Source of the DNA: an uncultured Bacteroidales bacterium
Lineage (GTDB): Bacteria; Bacteroidota; Bacteroidia; Bacteroidales; FEN-979
Length of the DNA stretch: 64,000 nt
Direction of reading: 5' to 3'
NCBI GenBank assembly: GCA_903959905.1
Contig: CAJBYO010000077.1
Location: 1 to 64,000 of the forward strand
The notes beneath the pieces are model-generated. The model was not told the origin of the DNA and did no database searches. It saw only the letters and a program-made list of their open reading frames with translations. Within the stretch, counting starts at the first letter, position 1. The number at the start of each line of letters is the position of its first letter. Position numbers and translations under genes: made by a program. Shown piece by piece: positions 17,138 through 27,674 of this stretch.

Positions 17138-17761
17138 ATGAAGGAAAAACAATTATTTATCGCCCTCGAAGGGATTGATGGAAGCGGGAAAAGCACCCAG
17201 GTCAAACTTTTATCCGATAATCTTACAAAAGCAGGGCACAAGGTCTACTCTACCTTTGAGCCCACCGACAGCTATATCGGCTCCATCATCCGGAGTATTT
17301 TTACCCATAAGATGGAGGCCGACCATCGCACCATTGCCGGGCTTTTCGTCGCCGACAGGCTCGACCACCTGCTCAATAAATCGAACGGGATCCTGCAAAA
17401 GCTGGAGGAAGGTTATACCGTGATCACCGACAGGTATTATTTCTCATCCTATGCCTATCACGGTGCCCACATGTCGCTGGAGTGGGTGATAGAAGCAAAC
17501 AGGTTGAGTGCAGAACTTCTTCGTCCCGATTTGAATATCTTTATCGACATCTCTCCTGAGATCAGCATGAACCGGCTCAAAAAAGGAAGAACCACCATTG
17601 AACTCTATGAAACCCTCGACAACCTCACCATTGTCAGGAACAAATACCTTGAAGCCTTTAAACTGCTGCAGTCTGTTGAAAAGATCTATACAACCGACGG
17701 CAACCGCTCACCCGAAGAAATCGCCACCGACATCTGGCAAGCCATCCTCCCTCTGACCTGA
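17138..17761 (+). CDS. tmk: Thymidylate kinase
   Basis: 207 residues, the normal length for bacterial dTMP kinase. It makes dTDP from dTMP and ATP in pyrimidine deoxynucleotide synthesis in the cytoplasm. Visible motifs: P-loop FIALEGIDGSGKST at residues 7-20, the DRYYFSSYAYHGA motif at about 97-109 (DR(Y/H)xxSxxAY) and the FIDISPEISMNRL strand that precedes the lid. AGGATG directly at the start codon gives a weak ribosome-binding purine run. It is transcribed away from the Ehr-like operon and ends 6 bases before a heptamer array. Confidence 0.95.
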   Translation: MKEKQLFIALEGIDGSGKSTQVKLLSDNLTKAGHKVYSTFEPTDSYIGSIIRSIFTHKMEADHRTIAGLFVADRLDHLLNKSNGILQKLEEGYTVITDRYYFSSYAYHGAHMSLEWVIEANRLSAELLRPDLNIFIDISPEISMNRLKKGRTTIELYETLDNLTIVRNKYLEAFKLLQSVEKIYTTDGNRSPEEIATDIWQAILPLT

Positions 17762-17767
17762 TACTTT

Positions 17768-17865
17768 TCATTTGTCATTTGTCAAATGCCAAATGTCACC
17801 CGTCACCCGTCACCCGTCACCCGTCACCCGTCACGCGTCACCCGTCACGCGTCACCCGTCACGAA
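17768..17865. repeat. Heptamer array (14 units)
   Basis: Fourteen heptamers in one phase on the plus strand: TCATTTG twice, TCAAATG, CCAAATG, then TCACCCG/TCACGCG units, ending TCACGAA. The first four heptamers also form a small palindrome (CATTTG/CAAATG). It lies between convergent tmk and the 3116-residue adhesin, and directly abuts a terminator hairpin. The minus strand reads TGACGSG, i.e. the sense of the adhesin gene that ends downstream at 17989. Confidence 0.9.
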
Positions 17866-17901
17866 AAAAGCCGAGACCCCCTAAGGGATTTCGGCTTTTT
17901 T
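17864..17901. terminator. Bidirectional terminator between tmk and giant adhesin
   Basis: AAAAAAGCCGA pairs with TCGGCTTTTTT around an inner GACCC/GGGAT-like loop. The A and T tracts on both sides make it usable in both directions, fitting two converging genes. Confidence 0.8.
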
Positions 17902-17988
17902 CACCCCCACCACCCCTCCTGCGAGAGGAGGAAGTGGGATGGGGTCTACCCGTTGCTTGTGGCAAGGGCAGGGGGGGTAAGGGGGGGG

Positions 17989-20900
17989 TTACCTCGTCTT
18001 CACCAGTTTAATGGTTTCAACATAATCATCGGCAACCACTTTTACAAAGTATAATCCGACAGAGACATCAGAGAAGCGGAATTCATGCTTCTTCTCTCCG
18101 ACCAGCTGTTCGGTCATCACCTTTTCGCCGCTCATGGTGTAAATTTCAACCTTTACAGTTCCGAAGGTGCGATCGCCCTTTTGTACGAGGGTGAAGTTAC
18201 CGTTGGTCGGGTTGGGATAGAGTGAGAAATTGGCGTGAGTGATATTCATCTGAGGTACTTCTCCGCTTCCTGCAATTGTTACAGGTGCTGCAGGTATTGT
18301 ACAATATGTACTGGAAATGTATGCATGGCCATAAGCGCCGGCCTGGATCTGGGTTCCCGGTTCAAACAGAACTTTAATACCTGCGATGAACGTTGCATGT
18401 CCGCTTGGTGCAATCACACTGCATGGACTTCCTAATCCGCCTACCGTGACAGTATTTGTGGCGTTGAAACAAACAGTGGATGAAATTTCACCGGAAACAG
18501 AGAAGAACGGACAAACCGGGCTCGTCAAATCAACGATGTAACTGCCAGTTGTATTGCTGTAGGCATCCGTGACGGTCACCGAGTACGTACCCGGGTTCAG
18601 CCCTGAAATGTCTTCTGTTGTTGCAGCATTACTCCAGAGGTAAGTGAACGGAGCTGTTCCGTCTGTTACTGTCAGGTTAATGGCACCGTCGCCGGCTGCA
18701 GGGCAGCTGGTGTTGGTAACAACTGCTGAAAGTGACATTGGAGTTCCACCGATGGTAACCGTAACAGGCTGTGATGTTGAACAACCTGTGAAAGTTGAAG
18801 TGGCTGTAGCCGTATAGGTGATTGTAGCTGCAGGTTTTGAATATACATCCGTTGCAGGTGTTCCTGTGTAGGCGATTGTTGCTGCGGCATCCGTGTAGAG
18901 GGCTGTTACCGGCGACCAGATAATATCGGTCAATGCTGATCCGGAAACAGTTACATTGTCAACTGCCCAATAATAACCCCAGGCAGAACTGTAATGGAAC
19001 CTCATGTAAACCACTGGCTGATTCAGGAAAGGCGCAGTAAGCGGCGCAGTGGCAAGCACAAAGCCGGCTGGGGCACCTGTGGTCACCGTATTTGAAAGCA
19101 GTGTGGTCCAGGTAGCGCCATCCGTTGAAACATCAACATCAGCGAAATCTGAAAGTGCATAAAAATATTGATAGTAGTTGATTGAAGCTGACGTATATCC
19201 AACAGTACTGAAAGCTGGCGATTTCAGGATGGTTTCAGTTGTACCACCGGAACCCTGTGCATCGCTGTTTGAAAGATAGAATTGTGAATTATCATTACTG
19301 TGGAATGTAATAGCCGTGTTGGCATAATAATAACCGTCCGCCTGAAGCGCCCATGCAGCAAGTGCAGGTGTACCACCGCTTGAGTTATTAATGGTGGTCC
19401 AGCTGTTGGTTGCACCGTTGAAGTTCTCACTGAAAATGACAACATTGTTAATTGCACCACCGGTGGCGGTTAACTGCTGAATTGAACCCGGAGTAATGAT
19501 CGGTGCAGCCGGCGTAATGGTGATCGCCGTTGGAGCAGTCTTCAACGTAACAGTAGCAGTTGATACAGCAGTACACCCGCTGATCAGATCTGTTCCGGTT
19601 GCGGTATAAACAGTCGTTGCGCCCGGGGTTACCGTTTGTGATGCACCTGAAAGGTTACCCGGTGTCCATACATAGGTGTAATCAGTATTCGTGCTGGTTA
19701 CATTCAGTGTGCTGGATTCGCCCGGACATATCAGCGACGGAGTGGCGGTTGCATTAATAGCTACCGGAGTGGAAATGGTAGCAGCAACAGCAACGCGCGG
19801 TGAATTGCAACCGGAAAATACTGACCAGTTATAGAAGAAATAGTAGTTACCGCTTACAACAGCACCCGCTGTTATGCTGGCAACACCTGCGAGTGTATAA
19901 GGATAGGTAATATTCGTCGCGTCACGATAAATATTTGTTACCCCACCTGTCCATGCCGTGGCAATCAGCTTATAATCGGCTCCGCCTGGTACCGCGAAAT
20001 TCAACGATACGGTTTGTGCCGGGCTTGAGGTTGATGGATTACCGGTAACATTTACCGTTGTTGACATGAGTTCAACACCGGCTGCAGTTTGCAATGAAAT
20101 GGTTACTGTACCGGCCCCTGTACCGAATGGGTACACATCTACTGTCTGGATTGTAAAATCTGACAAAGCCGTGAACATCAAACCATAGGTCAAACCACCG
20201 CCTGTACTGGCTCCGGTTTCAATGGCAAGCTTGCCAACATTTCCGGAAACACCTCCTGCACCTGCAGCACTCACATAGAAGTTGGTTGTGGAGGGGATGG
20301 ACGGTGTGGCAAATGGTGATCCGGTACCAAGCACAGTTCCGCTTGTTGCTGTAGCATACCAGTTTAAGGTGGTTCCAGCCGATCCGGTAGCACTCAGCGT
20401 GACTGATCCTGGCCCGCAATGCGTGCCGGGGGTTGTTGAAGTAATATCAGCACAGGTTGTCTTGAAACTCTTGACAGCAGACCATCCGCTGACACCTTCT
20501 ACACCGCAGTTACTTCTTACATAGAATGAGTAATTTGTGCTTGCGGTAAGGCCAGCTAAAGGATAAGGGTTCTGTGTGGTGTTTATGATCTGGGTTCCGG
20601 TTCCCAATGTAAACCCGGCCGGGCCCCATTCAATGTCCCATGCAGAGAGTGGTGAACTCCATCCAAGGTTGGCTGAGTTCATCAATACACCTGTTGCTGT
20701 TAATGCTGTAGGAGCAAAACATGTTGGTGCATTCTCAATGATGAATTCATCAACTGCCTGGTCGCAGAATCCTAATCCATAGTTTGACTGGGATTTGAAC
20801 CTGAAGATGGCGGTTTGATTGGCGTACGAGTCTAAAATCACCGTGTTTTCATGCCATCCGGTCAGTGCATTCGTCGTGGAGAAGATTGAATTTGCACTTG

Positions 20901-23900
20901 TATGCTGGTAAACATCTGTCCATGTAGTTCCGTTATCCGTACTGATCTGCAGTGTTAATGGAACCGGAGATAATGTATAGCCGGAGTTTCCAAGATAATA
21001 GTGGTAACGTACCTGCTTGATTGCAGATCCGAGGGTAAACGACTTGGTTTGCACATAATAGGGATTGTAAGTCGTTTGTGCCAGGTAAACATATAACCTC
21101 AGGAAGTTAGTTCCGGCATAAGGTCCGACAACACCGTGTACGTTATCAGTTGTCACCGATTCCCAATGGTAGGATGCCCCGGTAGTACCTTCATAAGCTG
21201 TCCAGCAGAGTGGTAAACCTGTTGAGAAGCTTTCTGTGAAAGGATAGGAAGAGACTGGAGGACAGGCAGTGGTAAATGTTGAAGGGCCTGCCCAGGCGCT
21301 TAATGAACCGCTTCCGCAGTCAGCCTGTACATAATAATCATAGGCAGTAGCTCCGGTCAAACCAGTTAATCCATAAGGGTTCAACGCCGTTCCGGTGATC
21401 ATGGTGCCTGTACCCGGAGTGAAACCGGCAGGTCCGTATTCAATGTTAAACAACGTTGCAGTGGATGTCCATCCGATAGTGGCCGTGTTAACTGTAACGT
21501 TTGACGACGTCAGAGCTGTTGGCTTGAAGCAGGAACTGGCAGTCAGGGTGATCTTGTACCTGTCGCCGCCGCCGCAATCAACAATAGATGTAAAGGACGA
21601 AGGAGCGACAAATGCATAATACGTTCCTGCTGCAAGGGTGTAAGTAATAGACGTTGTAACGCCTGAAAGTCCTGTTGCTGAAGTAAGGAATGTAGTTGCC
21701 GGACAAGGTGCGGCGAGGAATCCGATCAGTACGCCAAAGTCAGAACGGGCTGAAAGGGTTACTTCCGATGATGGTTCAGTAAGTGTGAATGTGAACCAGT
21801 CGGTGTCGCGTGTAGTCCCATTGCACCATCCTGTTCCGCAAATTGTTTCACCGTTGGTGATGGGTTCAAATGCGGGGGTGGTCATGTTACATCCGTCGTT
21901 GGTGCCTGTGCCGCAAACTTCGGCTTCAGTGGTGGAACCAATCGGGCAACGGAAATAGTGAATGCGGAATGTTTTCGGGCCAGCCCATGCGCTGATTCCG
22001 AGGTTGCCGCAATCTGCCTTTACGTAGAAGTCGTATTGAACGCCTGCAGTCAGGCCGTTGAGGTCAACAGTCGGACTTGGGGAAGCAGTTACCTGTGTTC
22101 CTGTTCCAAGCACGAAGCCAACAGGTCCGTATTCAACTGTCCAGGATGTGCCGTTTCCGCTGCCTGGTGTCCAGGAAACCGTTGTTCCCTGGTCTGAAGT
22201 GTTGGAAACCATCAGGCCGGTTGGCGGGTAGCATGTGATGATATTGACATGAACAGGTCCGACAGCCGGTGATAATCCCTGGGGATACACTGCCTTCACG
22301 GTATAATCGTATCCTCCCTGTGAAAGATCAATGTCATCATAGTAAAGGTTTGGAACATCTGCTGCGATCAGTGCAGCATTGCGGTAAACATTATAACCTG
22401 TGGGTGTCATCGTTAATGGACTTAACGGGGCAACCGGGGCCGGTGTGATTTCATCAACCACGAAGGCATTGGCCGGCAGCGTGTTGCTGGTAGAAACCGG
22501 GAGGCTCATAGCTGCAGGAATTGCCAGCGGACCAGGTGTGAGTACCATTGGTTTTTCAATGTTTTGCACGATTGGCAATGGTTGTATGATGCCCATGGCA
22601 GGAGTGGCAGAAATCAGTCCCTGCAGGTTAAAGTTTACGTTGAACGTTGCACCGCCAGCCACATGCAATGAGGTGAATGTAGCTCCGGCATCCAGGGAAA
22701 CCATATCTCCCTTATAATCAATTGCAGGGCCTGCATCATATCCGGCAGGATAATTGGTACCGGTAACGTCAACCTGGTATCCGAACCAGAATTCCTGGGA
22801 ACCGTCCAGTTGAACAGGGGTTGTCAGGGTGATTTCGTTCCATGCGGCAGTTGTTACCGTGGCAACAGGTTGTGAATATACAAGTGTCGGTGGGGTGGTC
22901 TGAGAACCGCCTTTCCATACGTGCAGAACCCATCCGGTTGCTGCCTGGGCGGCATAAAAACGGATTTTTTTCAGATATTGACCGGCATACGGTGCAAGGT
23001 CGGCCACCGGCCAGCGGGATGCTGCATACAATGTACCTGCGCCGGTAAATCCAAGTGAACCGGTGTTTGCTCCGTTATCCCATTTGATATATTGATCTGC
23101 AGGGACAGCGGAACCAGGTGCCATCCATGTCAGGTGTACATCAACCTGATTCTGAACCTGGGCAGTCAGTAATACCGGGGGGTCAAGAACGGCATCCAGG
23201 CAGAAATCCTGGGTGGTTGTTTGCGAAACAGCAACTGATACAGGTGCTGATTTGCTTACATAGCCGGTCTGGCTGCAGTTGATGGTATAGGAACCAACAG
23301 GTACCTGTGTGAAAAGGTAGTCGCCGTCAACATTGGTGACTGCGGAATAGGGACTGTTGGGGACGCTTACTGTTGCACCACTGATCGGGTATGTTGTGTA
23401 GCAGTCTGTCACATTACCCTGGAGGTTGCCAAAAACACCTTCGCCGATGGTAACTTTGTAGTCTTCAGTTTCACCAAAGCTATAACCTAAACAGGGGGTA
23501 AGCGTTGCTCCGAAATAGCCTTCAGCTGCGACTACCCGCATGGCTGTTACGCCAATGGTTGCAGACAGTGGAACAACAAATGTACCTGTAATTGTGCGCG
23601 GGCTGATTGTGGAAGTATTTTCAATATAAACCTGTTCGCCCGGATCTGTAAATAACCCGTTCTGATTGAAGTCAATCCACATGGCAATACCATTGCTGTA
23701 GTATGTGGCACCATCGCATTCATTTTCTTCAACAGTGAAACTTACAATTGATCCCTGGTTCATGGTGGTTAAAGAACCAAGCGGCCAGAAGTTTGAATAA
23801 CGGTTTAAGATGGAACCGGCGCCTGGGGCGACGGTGGTGCAATTGTATGCATTCGTAACCCCGTTGATCGTAACGCTGTATATTTCCTCGTCAGCTGCAC

Positions 23901-26900
23901 TGGAGGCCTGGGATGTCATGCAATATGCCGCAAACAGGTCTGAATTACAGGTAACAGGAACATTCATGTCAGCTGTTAATCCACCGCCTGAATGGGTGAT
24001 GTTGCCGGTGTAATAAGTTGTAGGGTTATTGGGAATACCCTTGACATAGATGGTTGTTGCTGCCAGTGTGGAGGTCGTGAACGGAACAGTTACACTCGTT
24101 CCGAAGCCGATTCCTGTTGTAAGTGAAATTACGAAGTTGGCAGGTGCATTGATGGTGATGCTGCCAGGGAATCCGGTCAGAAAATAACCATTCAGCACAT
24201 AAGTCTTTTCAGGTGTATATGTGCCGCTGGTTGCGTAACCGCAGGCCACAGAGGCAGGGGTGGCAACAAGGGTTGGAACCTGAACAAACGTGGAGAGCCA
24301 GCCGAAATAATCGTCGCCTGTGGGCACGATTGGTCCCGGGGCGACAGTTGCAGTGGTGAGGTTGCCTCCGGTAAATGGAACAAAGGACGAAAGTGCATTG
24401 TAGGCGGCACTGCGGACTGTCCATGGGTTTGAGTTAGCAGCAGATTGTGCTACGAACAGGCTGGCACCCGGGGTAAGCAGGTTGTCGGTGCTGTTGTAGC
24501 TCATCTTAACCGTCGGGTTAGTGCCATATGTCGCGCCACCGGTTGTAAGGTGCAGCGTACGGGTGCCGATCATATTGGTCCCTGTTGGTGCAGCACCGAT
24601 ATTTCCGGTAAGCGTGGTAATAGTTGAGCCGTCTGTGCTCATGGTTGCTCCGGTGCCCATTGAAACGATGATATTGGTTGAACCGTTTGGATCATAGGTT
24701 TGGAACGGGAAGGTGCGTGTTTGAGTAAGCAGGTTTCCGAACAATTTGAAGGCGATAGAACCATTGGAAACATAAGCGGTTGCGGTACCCGTGGTTCCGG
24801 TATAGGTGGGATGAGAGAACGTAAGGGTATTTCCACCCATGTCAATATTGCCGTTGGAGTTTGTGAGCGGGGCCGAATTGTACAGTTCTATGTTGCCTGT
24901 AAAATTCACACCATAATTCAGCATGTTGGAATTCAGCGTTAACACATTGATGCGCCTGTTGGCAGGAACAATGGCTGTTTCAGTATGCATTGCGTTTGGA
25001 CCGGCAGGTGAAAACCAGCCAAGTGTAAGGTTATACAGCCCGATGCGGCATGTGGGTGCCGTGGCAGCAGTAGTAACCGTACCGTTTGTTACGAATAACG
25101 GGGTGGGTGCTGCAGAATATCCGAAACCTGCATTGGTGACGTTAATACTGCTCACCGTACCATTTTCAAGGACGGCGGTCGCTGTTGGCAAACATCCGGC
25201 AGGGAATGCAACTGTCGCGCCACTACCACCACCACCACCGGTGAAGGCAAGCGTTGGCAGTGAGGTCCATAGAGTACCACCTGCGCTGCAGTTTACTGAA
25301 ACAACTTTACCTTTTGCGACAACTACCGAGAAAGTTGGAGCTGTACCGCCTGTTAACTGGGTTCCACCGGTCACAGTAATGGTAGGAACAGAAGTATATC
25401 CTGATCCCTGTGCAGTAACCAGGTTCAGGTATCCTGATGGCAGCGGAAATCCGATAGATGGAGCTGCTGAATAATTGACACCTCCGCTGGATGTGGAAAC
25501 ACCACCAACACCCTGGTTGCTCACGATGTTGATGCCCCCGGTAATGGTGGCAGTTGCACTTTTCTGTGTAGTTGAACTGGCCCCGCCAAGGGTGGCTTGT
25601 AAAAGAACAACAGATGCTGTCGCAGCAGTGGTAACTGTGCCGCCGTTCAAACTAAATGCAATGGAAGGAGCGGTGGCAATATAACCCGCTCCGGCATTAT
25701 CCAGGGTTAGGCTTCGAACGGTTTGGGTCGTTGCGTCAAAGTTTACTAAAACATGAGCAGGAGTCCCTTTGTAAAGAAAATTACTTACTACACCTGATGT
25801 GTGGGTAGGAGGAGCGGTTGCTCCGGGTGCTGTGGTTGCTACTGCAACATACAGGTTCCCTCCATAGACATACTGGGTGCCCACGGTCAGCGTTGTTATT
25901 TGATACGGAGTTCCTAAGGTTCCGAGTGTGCCGATATATAACAAAGTACCTCCACTCGTTGTGAAGGTTCCTGTACCGGTACTGGTTGGAGGAGTAGCTG
26001 AAGCGGTACCGCTTGCAGTACATAAATACACATTGCTGCCGTAAAAATACCTGCTGTTTGCAGTAAGTGCAGTTGTTGATGCGACCCAAAGATTAACAGA
26101 TGCGCCAAATACAACAGGTGCATTGACGTATCCTACGCCCATGCCGGTAACAACCACATTGGAAACCTGCCTGTTAAGGGGTTGTCCGAATACCTGGGCT
26201 GTATTGTTGATGGTCAGTTTGCCATTGGTGTTCAGAGATCCTGCCGTGTGAGCAAAACTTCCTGTGATGAGATTTTGAGAGGTGTTGATTGTTGTACTGC
26301 CGGTTGTCTGGAAAAACATAGCCCGGATGATTCCGTTTGTACCGTCACCTTCAAAAGTTCCGGTGCCGTCAATAACCTGGGCCAGGCTGCCACCAACCTG
26401 GCTGCCGTTAAAATTAACCAGTGTGCTGGATGAGCTATTTGCTGTAAGGTTTGCATAACCGTTGTTGGTGAAGTTACCTCCGATACTGAGGGAAACTCCA
26501 ACTCCAGCGGTGGTATGCTGACGATAAACCCCACCTGAATTGATCAGCAGGTTTCCGGATAATGACATAGCATTGGCAGTTGCATTCCACTGAACGGTAC
26601 CACCAATGGTAAGGTTACGGTAAGAAGTAAGCTGATCAACAGTGACGATACTTCCTGCAGGAATGGTGATATCATTTCCGCCTGAAGGAACAACCCCTCC
26701 GACCCAGGTGGCAGGTGAACTCCAAAGGCCGCCTAATGCGGTTGAGCTAAAGGTAGCTGCATTGCTTGCAATTGCTGCAATTTCATCAAGGGCGACGGCT
26801 GCGTGAGGTGAGACGCCGTCTGTTCTCCAGGAGAAAACCAGGCGCACTGTGGTACCGCCTACAACACCACCGGCAACAGAACTGGCTGCATATGCAGTGG

Positions 26901-27339
26901 CGGTTTCAAAATTCGGTCCGAGCTGTCCGCTTGTCAGCAGAGTGCCGGCAACTGGAACAGTAGAAGTAGGTACAACATATACCCGAAGATAGTCCCAACT
27001 GACGTCAGGGGCGGCGATTTTATATTTAAAGTTTATGGTAAGTACATCCTTTCCCGCGGGAATGGCAATGTCTCTGTAAATGTGATTAACATTGGAATTG
27101 GCAGTTCCGACCCATGACGTTTGGCTGGTGCCCGAAAAGGCACAATTGATGCCTGCAGAGGGAACGGGTGTAGCACCAACCCACCAGGTGTTGGTGGTGC
27201 CGTTGACATAGGACCAGCCGTTGTCAGCAAAAGTGGGCCCGCTTTCAAACCCCCCGTCACCGGTAGGAGAGAGTAGCGTTTGCCCGAAGAGGACTGTCGA
27301 CAGACAAACCGCAAATAGAAACAGTAAAAACTTTTTCAT
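17989..27339 (-). CDS. Giant T9SS-exported multidomain adhesin (3116 aa)
   Basis: Signal peptide MKKFLLFLFAVCLSTVLFGQ at the N-terminus. Rough domain order: a MAM/choice-of-anchor-like domain (25-195); a beta-solenoid-like segment (200-400); a long Gly/Ser/Thr-rich region with repeating GxGYxxAPxxxF motifs (400-750); a GEVED domain (1135-1290, MWIDFNQNGLFTDPGEQV and FGETEDYKV); a carboxypeptidase-regulatory-like domain (1303-1380); a hemagglutinin-type domain (1380-1570); three fibronectin III-like domains with EYGPAGF/EWGPAGF motifs (about 1703, 1936, 2196); Ig-like segments; a SprB-type repeat (about 2870-2930, LWSNAATTEDISGLNPGTYSVTVTD); a module shared with three neighbours; and a T9SS type A sorting domain ending IKLVKTR. 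Known for the family: the sorting domain directs passage through the outer membrane and surface attachment. Ligand unknown. Confidence 0.9.
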   Translation of the reverse strand: MKKFLLFLFAVCLSTVLFGQTLLSPTGDGGFESGPTFADNGWSYVNGTTNTWWVGATPVPSAGINCAFSGTSQTSWVGTANSNVNHIYRDIAIPAGKDVLTINFKYKIAAPDVSWDYLRVYVVPTSTVPVAGTLLTSGQLGPNFETATAYAASSVAGGVVGGTTVRLVFSWRTDGVSPHAAVALDEIAAIASNAATFSSTALGGLWSSPATWVGGVVPSGGNDITIPAGSIVTVDQLTSYRNLTIGGTVQWNATANAMSLSGNLLINSGGVYRQHTTAGVGVSLSIGGNFTNNGYANLTANSSSSTLVNFNGSQVGGSLAQVIDGTGTFEGDGTNGIIRAMFFQTTGSTTINTSQNLITGSFAHTAGSLNTNGKLTINNTAQVFGQPLNRQVSNVVVTGMGVGYVNAPVVFGASVNLWVASTTALTANSRYFYGSNVYLCTASGTASATPPTSTGTGTFTTSGGTLLYIGTLGTLGTPYQITTLTVGTQYVYGGNLYVAVATTAPGATAPPTHTSGVVSNFLYKGTPAHVLVNFDATTQTVRSLTLDNAGAGYIATAPSIAFSLNGGTVTTAATASVVLLQATLGGASSTTQKSATATITGGINIVSNQGVGGVSTSSGGVNYSAAPSIGFPLPSGYLNLVTAQGSGYTSVPTITVTGGTQLTGGTAPTFSVVVAKGKVVSVNCSAGGTLWTSLPTLAFTGGGGGSGATVAFPAGCLPTATAVLENGTVSSINVTNAGFGYSAAPTPLFVTNGTVTTAATAPTCRIGLYNLTLGWFSPAGPNAMHTETAIVPANRRINVLTLNSNMLNYGVNFTGNIELYNSAPLTNSNGNIDMGGNTLTFSHPTYTGTTGTATAYVSNGSIAFKLFGNLLTQTRTFPFQTYDPNGSTNIIVSMGTGATMSTDGSTITTLTGNIGAAPTGTNMIGTRTLHLTTGGATYGTNPTVKMSYNSTDNLLTPGASLFVAQSAANSNPWTVRSAAYNALSSFVPFTGGNLTTATVAPGPIVPTGDDYFGWLSTFVQVPTLVATPASVACGYATSGTYTPEKTYVLNGYFLTGFPGSITINAPANFVISLTTGIGFGTSVTVPFTTSTLAATTIYVKGIPNNPTTYYTGNITHSGGGLTADMNVPVTCNSDLFAAYCMTSQASSAADEEIYSVTINGVTNAYNCTTVAPGAGSILNRYSNFWPLGSLTTMNQGSIVSFTVEENECDGATYYSNGIAMWIDFNQNGLFTDPGEQVYIENTSTISPRTITGTFVVPLSATIGVTAMRVVAAEGYFGATLTPCLGYSFGETEDYKVTIGEGVFGNLQGNVTDCYTTYPISGATVSVPNSPYSAVTNVDGDYLFTQVPVGSYTINCSQTGYVSKSAPVSVAVSQTTTQDFCLDAVLDPPVLLTAQVQNQVDVHLTWMAPGSAVPADQYIKWDNGANTGSLGFTGAGTLYAASRWPVADLAPYAGQYLKKIRFYAAQAATGWVLHVWKGGSQTTPPTLVYSQPVATVTTAAWNEITLTTPVQLDGSQEFWFGYQVDVTGTNYPAGYDAGPAIDYKGDMVSLDAGATFTSLHVAGGATFNVNFNLQGLISATPAMGIIQPLPIVQNIEKPMVLTPGPLAIPAAMSLPVSTSNTLPANAFVVDEITPAPVAPLSPLTMTPTGYNVYRNAALIAADVPNLYYDDIDLSQGGYDYTVKAVYPQGLSPAVGPVHVNIITCYPPTGLMVSNTSDQGTTVSWTPGSGNGTSWTVEYGPVGFVLGTGTQVTASPSPTVDLNGLTAGVQYDFYVKADCGNLGISAWAGPKTFRIHYFRCPIGSTTEAEVCGTGTNDGCNMTTPAFEPITNGETICGTGWCNGTTRDTDWFTFTLTEPSSEVTLSARSDFGVLIGFLAAPCPATTFLTSATGLSGVTTSITYTLAAGTYYAFVAPSSFTSIVDCGGGDRYKITLTASSCFKPTALTSSNVTVNTATIGWTSTATLFNIEYGPAGFTPGTGTMITGTALNPYGLTGLTGATAYDYYVQADCGSGSLSAWAGPSTFTTACPPVSSYPFTESFSTGLPLCWTAYEGTTGASYHWESVTTDNVHGVVGPYAGTNFLRLYVYLAQTTYNPYYVQTKSFTLGSAIKQVRYHYYLGNSGYTLSPVPLTLQISTDNGTTWTDVYQHTSANSIFSTTNALTGWHENTVILDSYANQTAIFRFKSQSNYGLGFCDQAVDEFIIENAPTCFAPTALTATGVLMNSANLGWSSPLSAWDIEWGPAGFTLGTGTQIINTTQNPYPLAGLTASTNYSFYVRSNCGVEGVSGWSAVKSFKTTCADITSTTPGTHCGPGSVTLSATGSAGTTLNWYATATSGTVLGTGSPFATPSIPSTTNFYVSAAGAGGVSGNVGKLAIETGASTGGGLTYGLMFTALSDFTIQTVDVYPFGTGAGTVTISLQTAAGVELMSTTVNVTGNPSTSSPAQTVSLNFAVPGGADYKLIATAWTGGVTNIYRDATNITYPYTLAGVASITAGAVVSGNYYFFYNWSVFSGCNSPRVAVAATISTPVAINATATPSLICPGESSTLNVTSTNTDYTYVWTPGNLSGASQTVTPGATTVYTATGTDLISGCTAVSTATVTLKTAPTAITITPAAPIITPGSIQQLTATGGAINNVVIFSENFNGATNSWTTINNSSGGTPALAAWALQADGYYYANTAITFHSNDNSQFYLSNSDAQGSGGTTETILKSPAFSTVGYTSASINYYQYFYALSDFADVDVSTDGATWTTLLSNTVTTGAPAGFVLATAPLTAPFLNQPVVYMRFHYSSAWGYYWAVDNVTVSGSALTDIIWSPVTALYTDAAATIAYTGTPATDVYSKPAATITYTATATSTFTGCSTSQPVTVTIGGTPMSLSAVVTNTSCPAAGDGAINLTVTDGTAPFTYLWSNAATTEDISGLNPGTYSVTVTDAYSNTTGSYIVDLTSPVCPFFSVSGEISSTVCFNATNTVTVGGLGSPCSVIAPSGHATFIAGIKVLFEPGTQIQAGAYGHAYISSTYCTIPAAPVTIAGSGEVPQMNITHANFSLYPNPTNGNFTLVQKGDRTFGTVKVEIYTMSGEKVMTEQLVGEKKHEFRFSDVSVGLYFVKVVADDYVETIKLVKTR

Positions 27340-27350
27340 AGTTGTTTGGA

Positions 27351-27366
27351 TTTTTGTGTTTGGTTA
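27351..27366 (-). promoter_or_regulatory. Shared leader motif before start codon
   Basis: The 16-mer TTTTTGTGTTTGGTTA (plus-strand reading) lies 11 bases before the start codon at 27339. It is identical at 48158-48173 before the 1412-residue adhesin, and its core TTTGTGTTT recurs at 43289 and 29950 before two more genes. In the mRNA it reads UAACCAAACACAAAAA. It may serve translation initiation. Confidence 0.5.
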
Positions 27367-27674
27367 CAGAAAATAGAAACTCTCATTTGGGAATATATAT
27401 TGGGTTGATTTCTTGCCTGTTTGTAAAAAATACCATTACAAGTAATTCTCATGGTTTGTGGTTGTAGCAAGCCAGGTACAAAAGACGTTATCAGCGAGGG
27501 AAGGGGTCAAATATAAAAAGAAAATGGTTTCAAATTCAAATTTTATATTTTTTTATGATTATTTATAATGTGAAAATCATGATGATGAGCCTGCATTTTT
27601 GTGTGAAATGCCATGCCATTAAATTCAGGAAAAGGAAATCAGGCAATTGAAGACTTAAATAGGTGATTCAGGGG
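27367..27674. other. AT-rich leader region between two secreted-protein genes
   Basis: No ORF of note. It contains the promoter of the 3116-residue adhesin gene and AT-rich DNA. No clear hairpin terminator for the upstream 752-residue gene is visible. Confidence 0.4.
27508..27540 (-). promoter_or_regulatory. Promoter of the 3116-residue adhesin
   Basis: On the minus strand TTTG (27540-27537), 21 bases, then TATATTTG (27515-27508): exact matches to both Bacteroidota promoter boxes with good spacing. It predicts a leader of about 160 nt that ends with the motif shared by other adhesin genes. Confidence 0.65.
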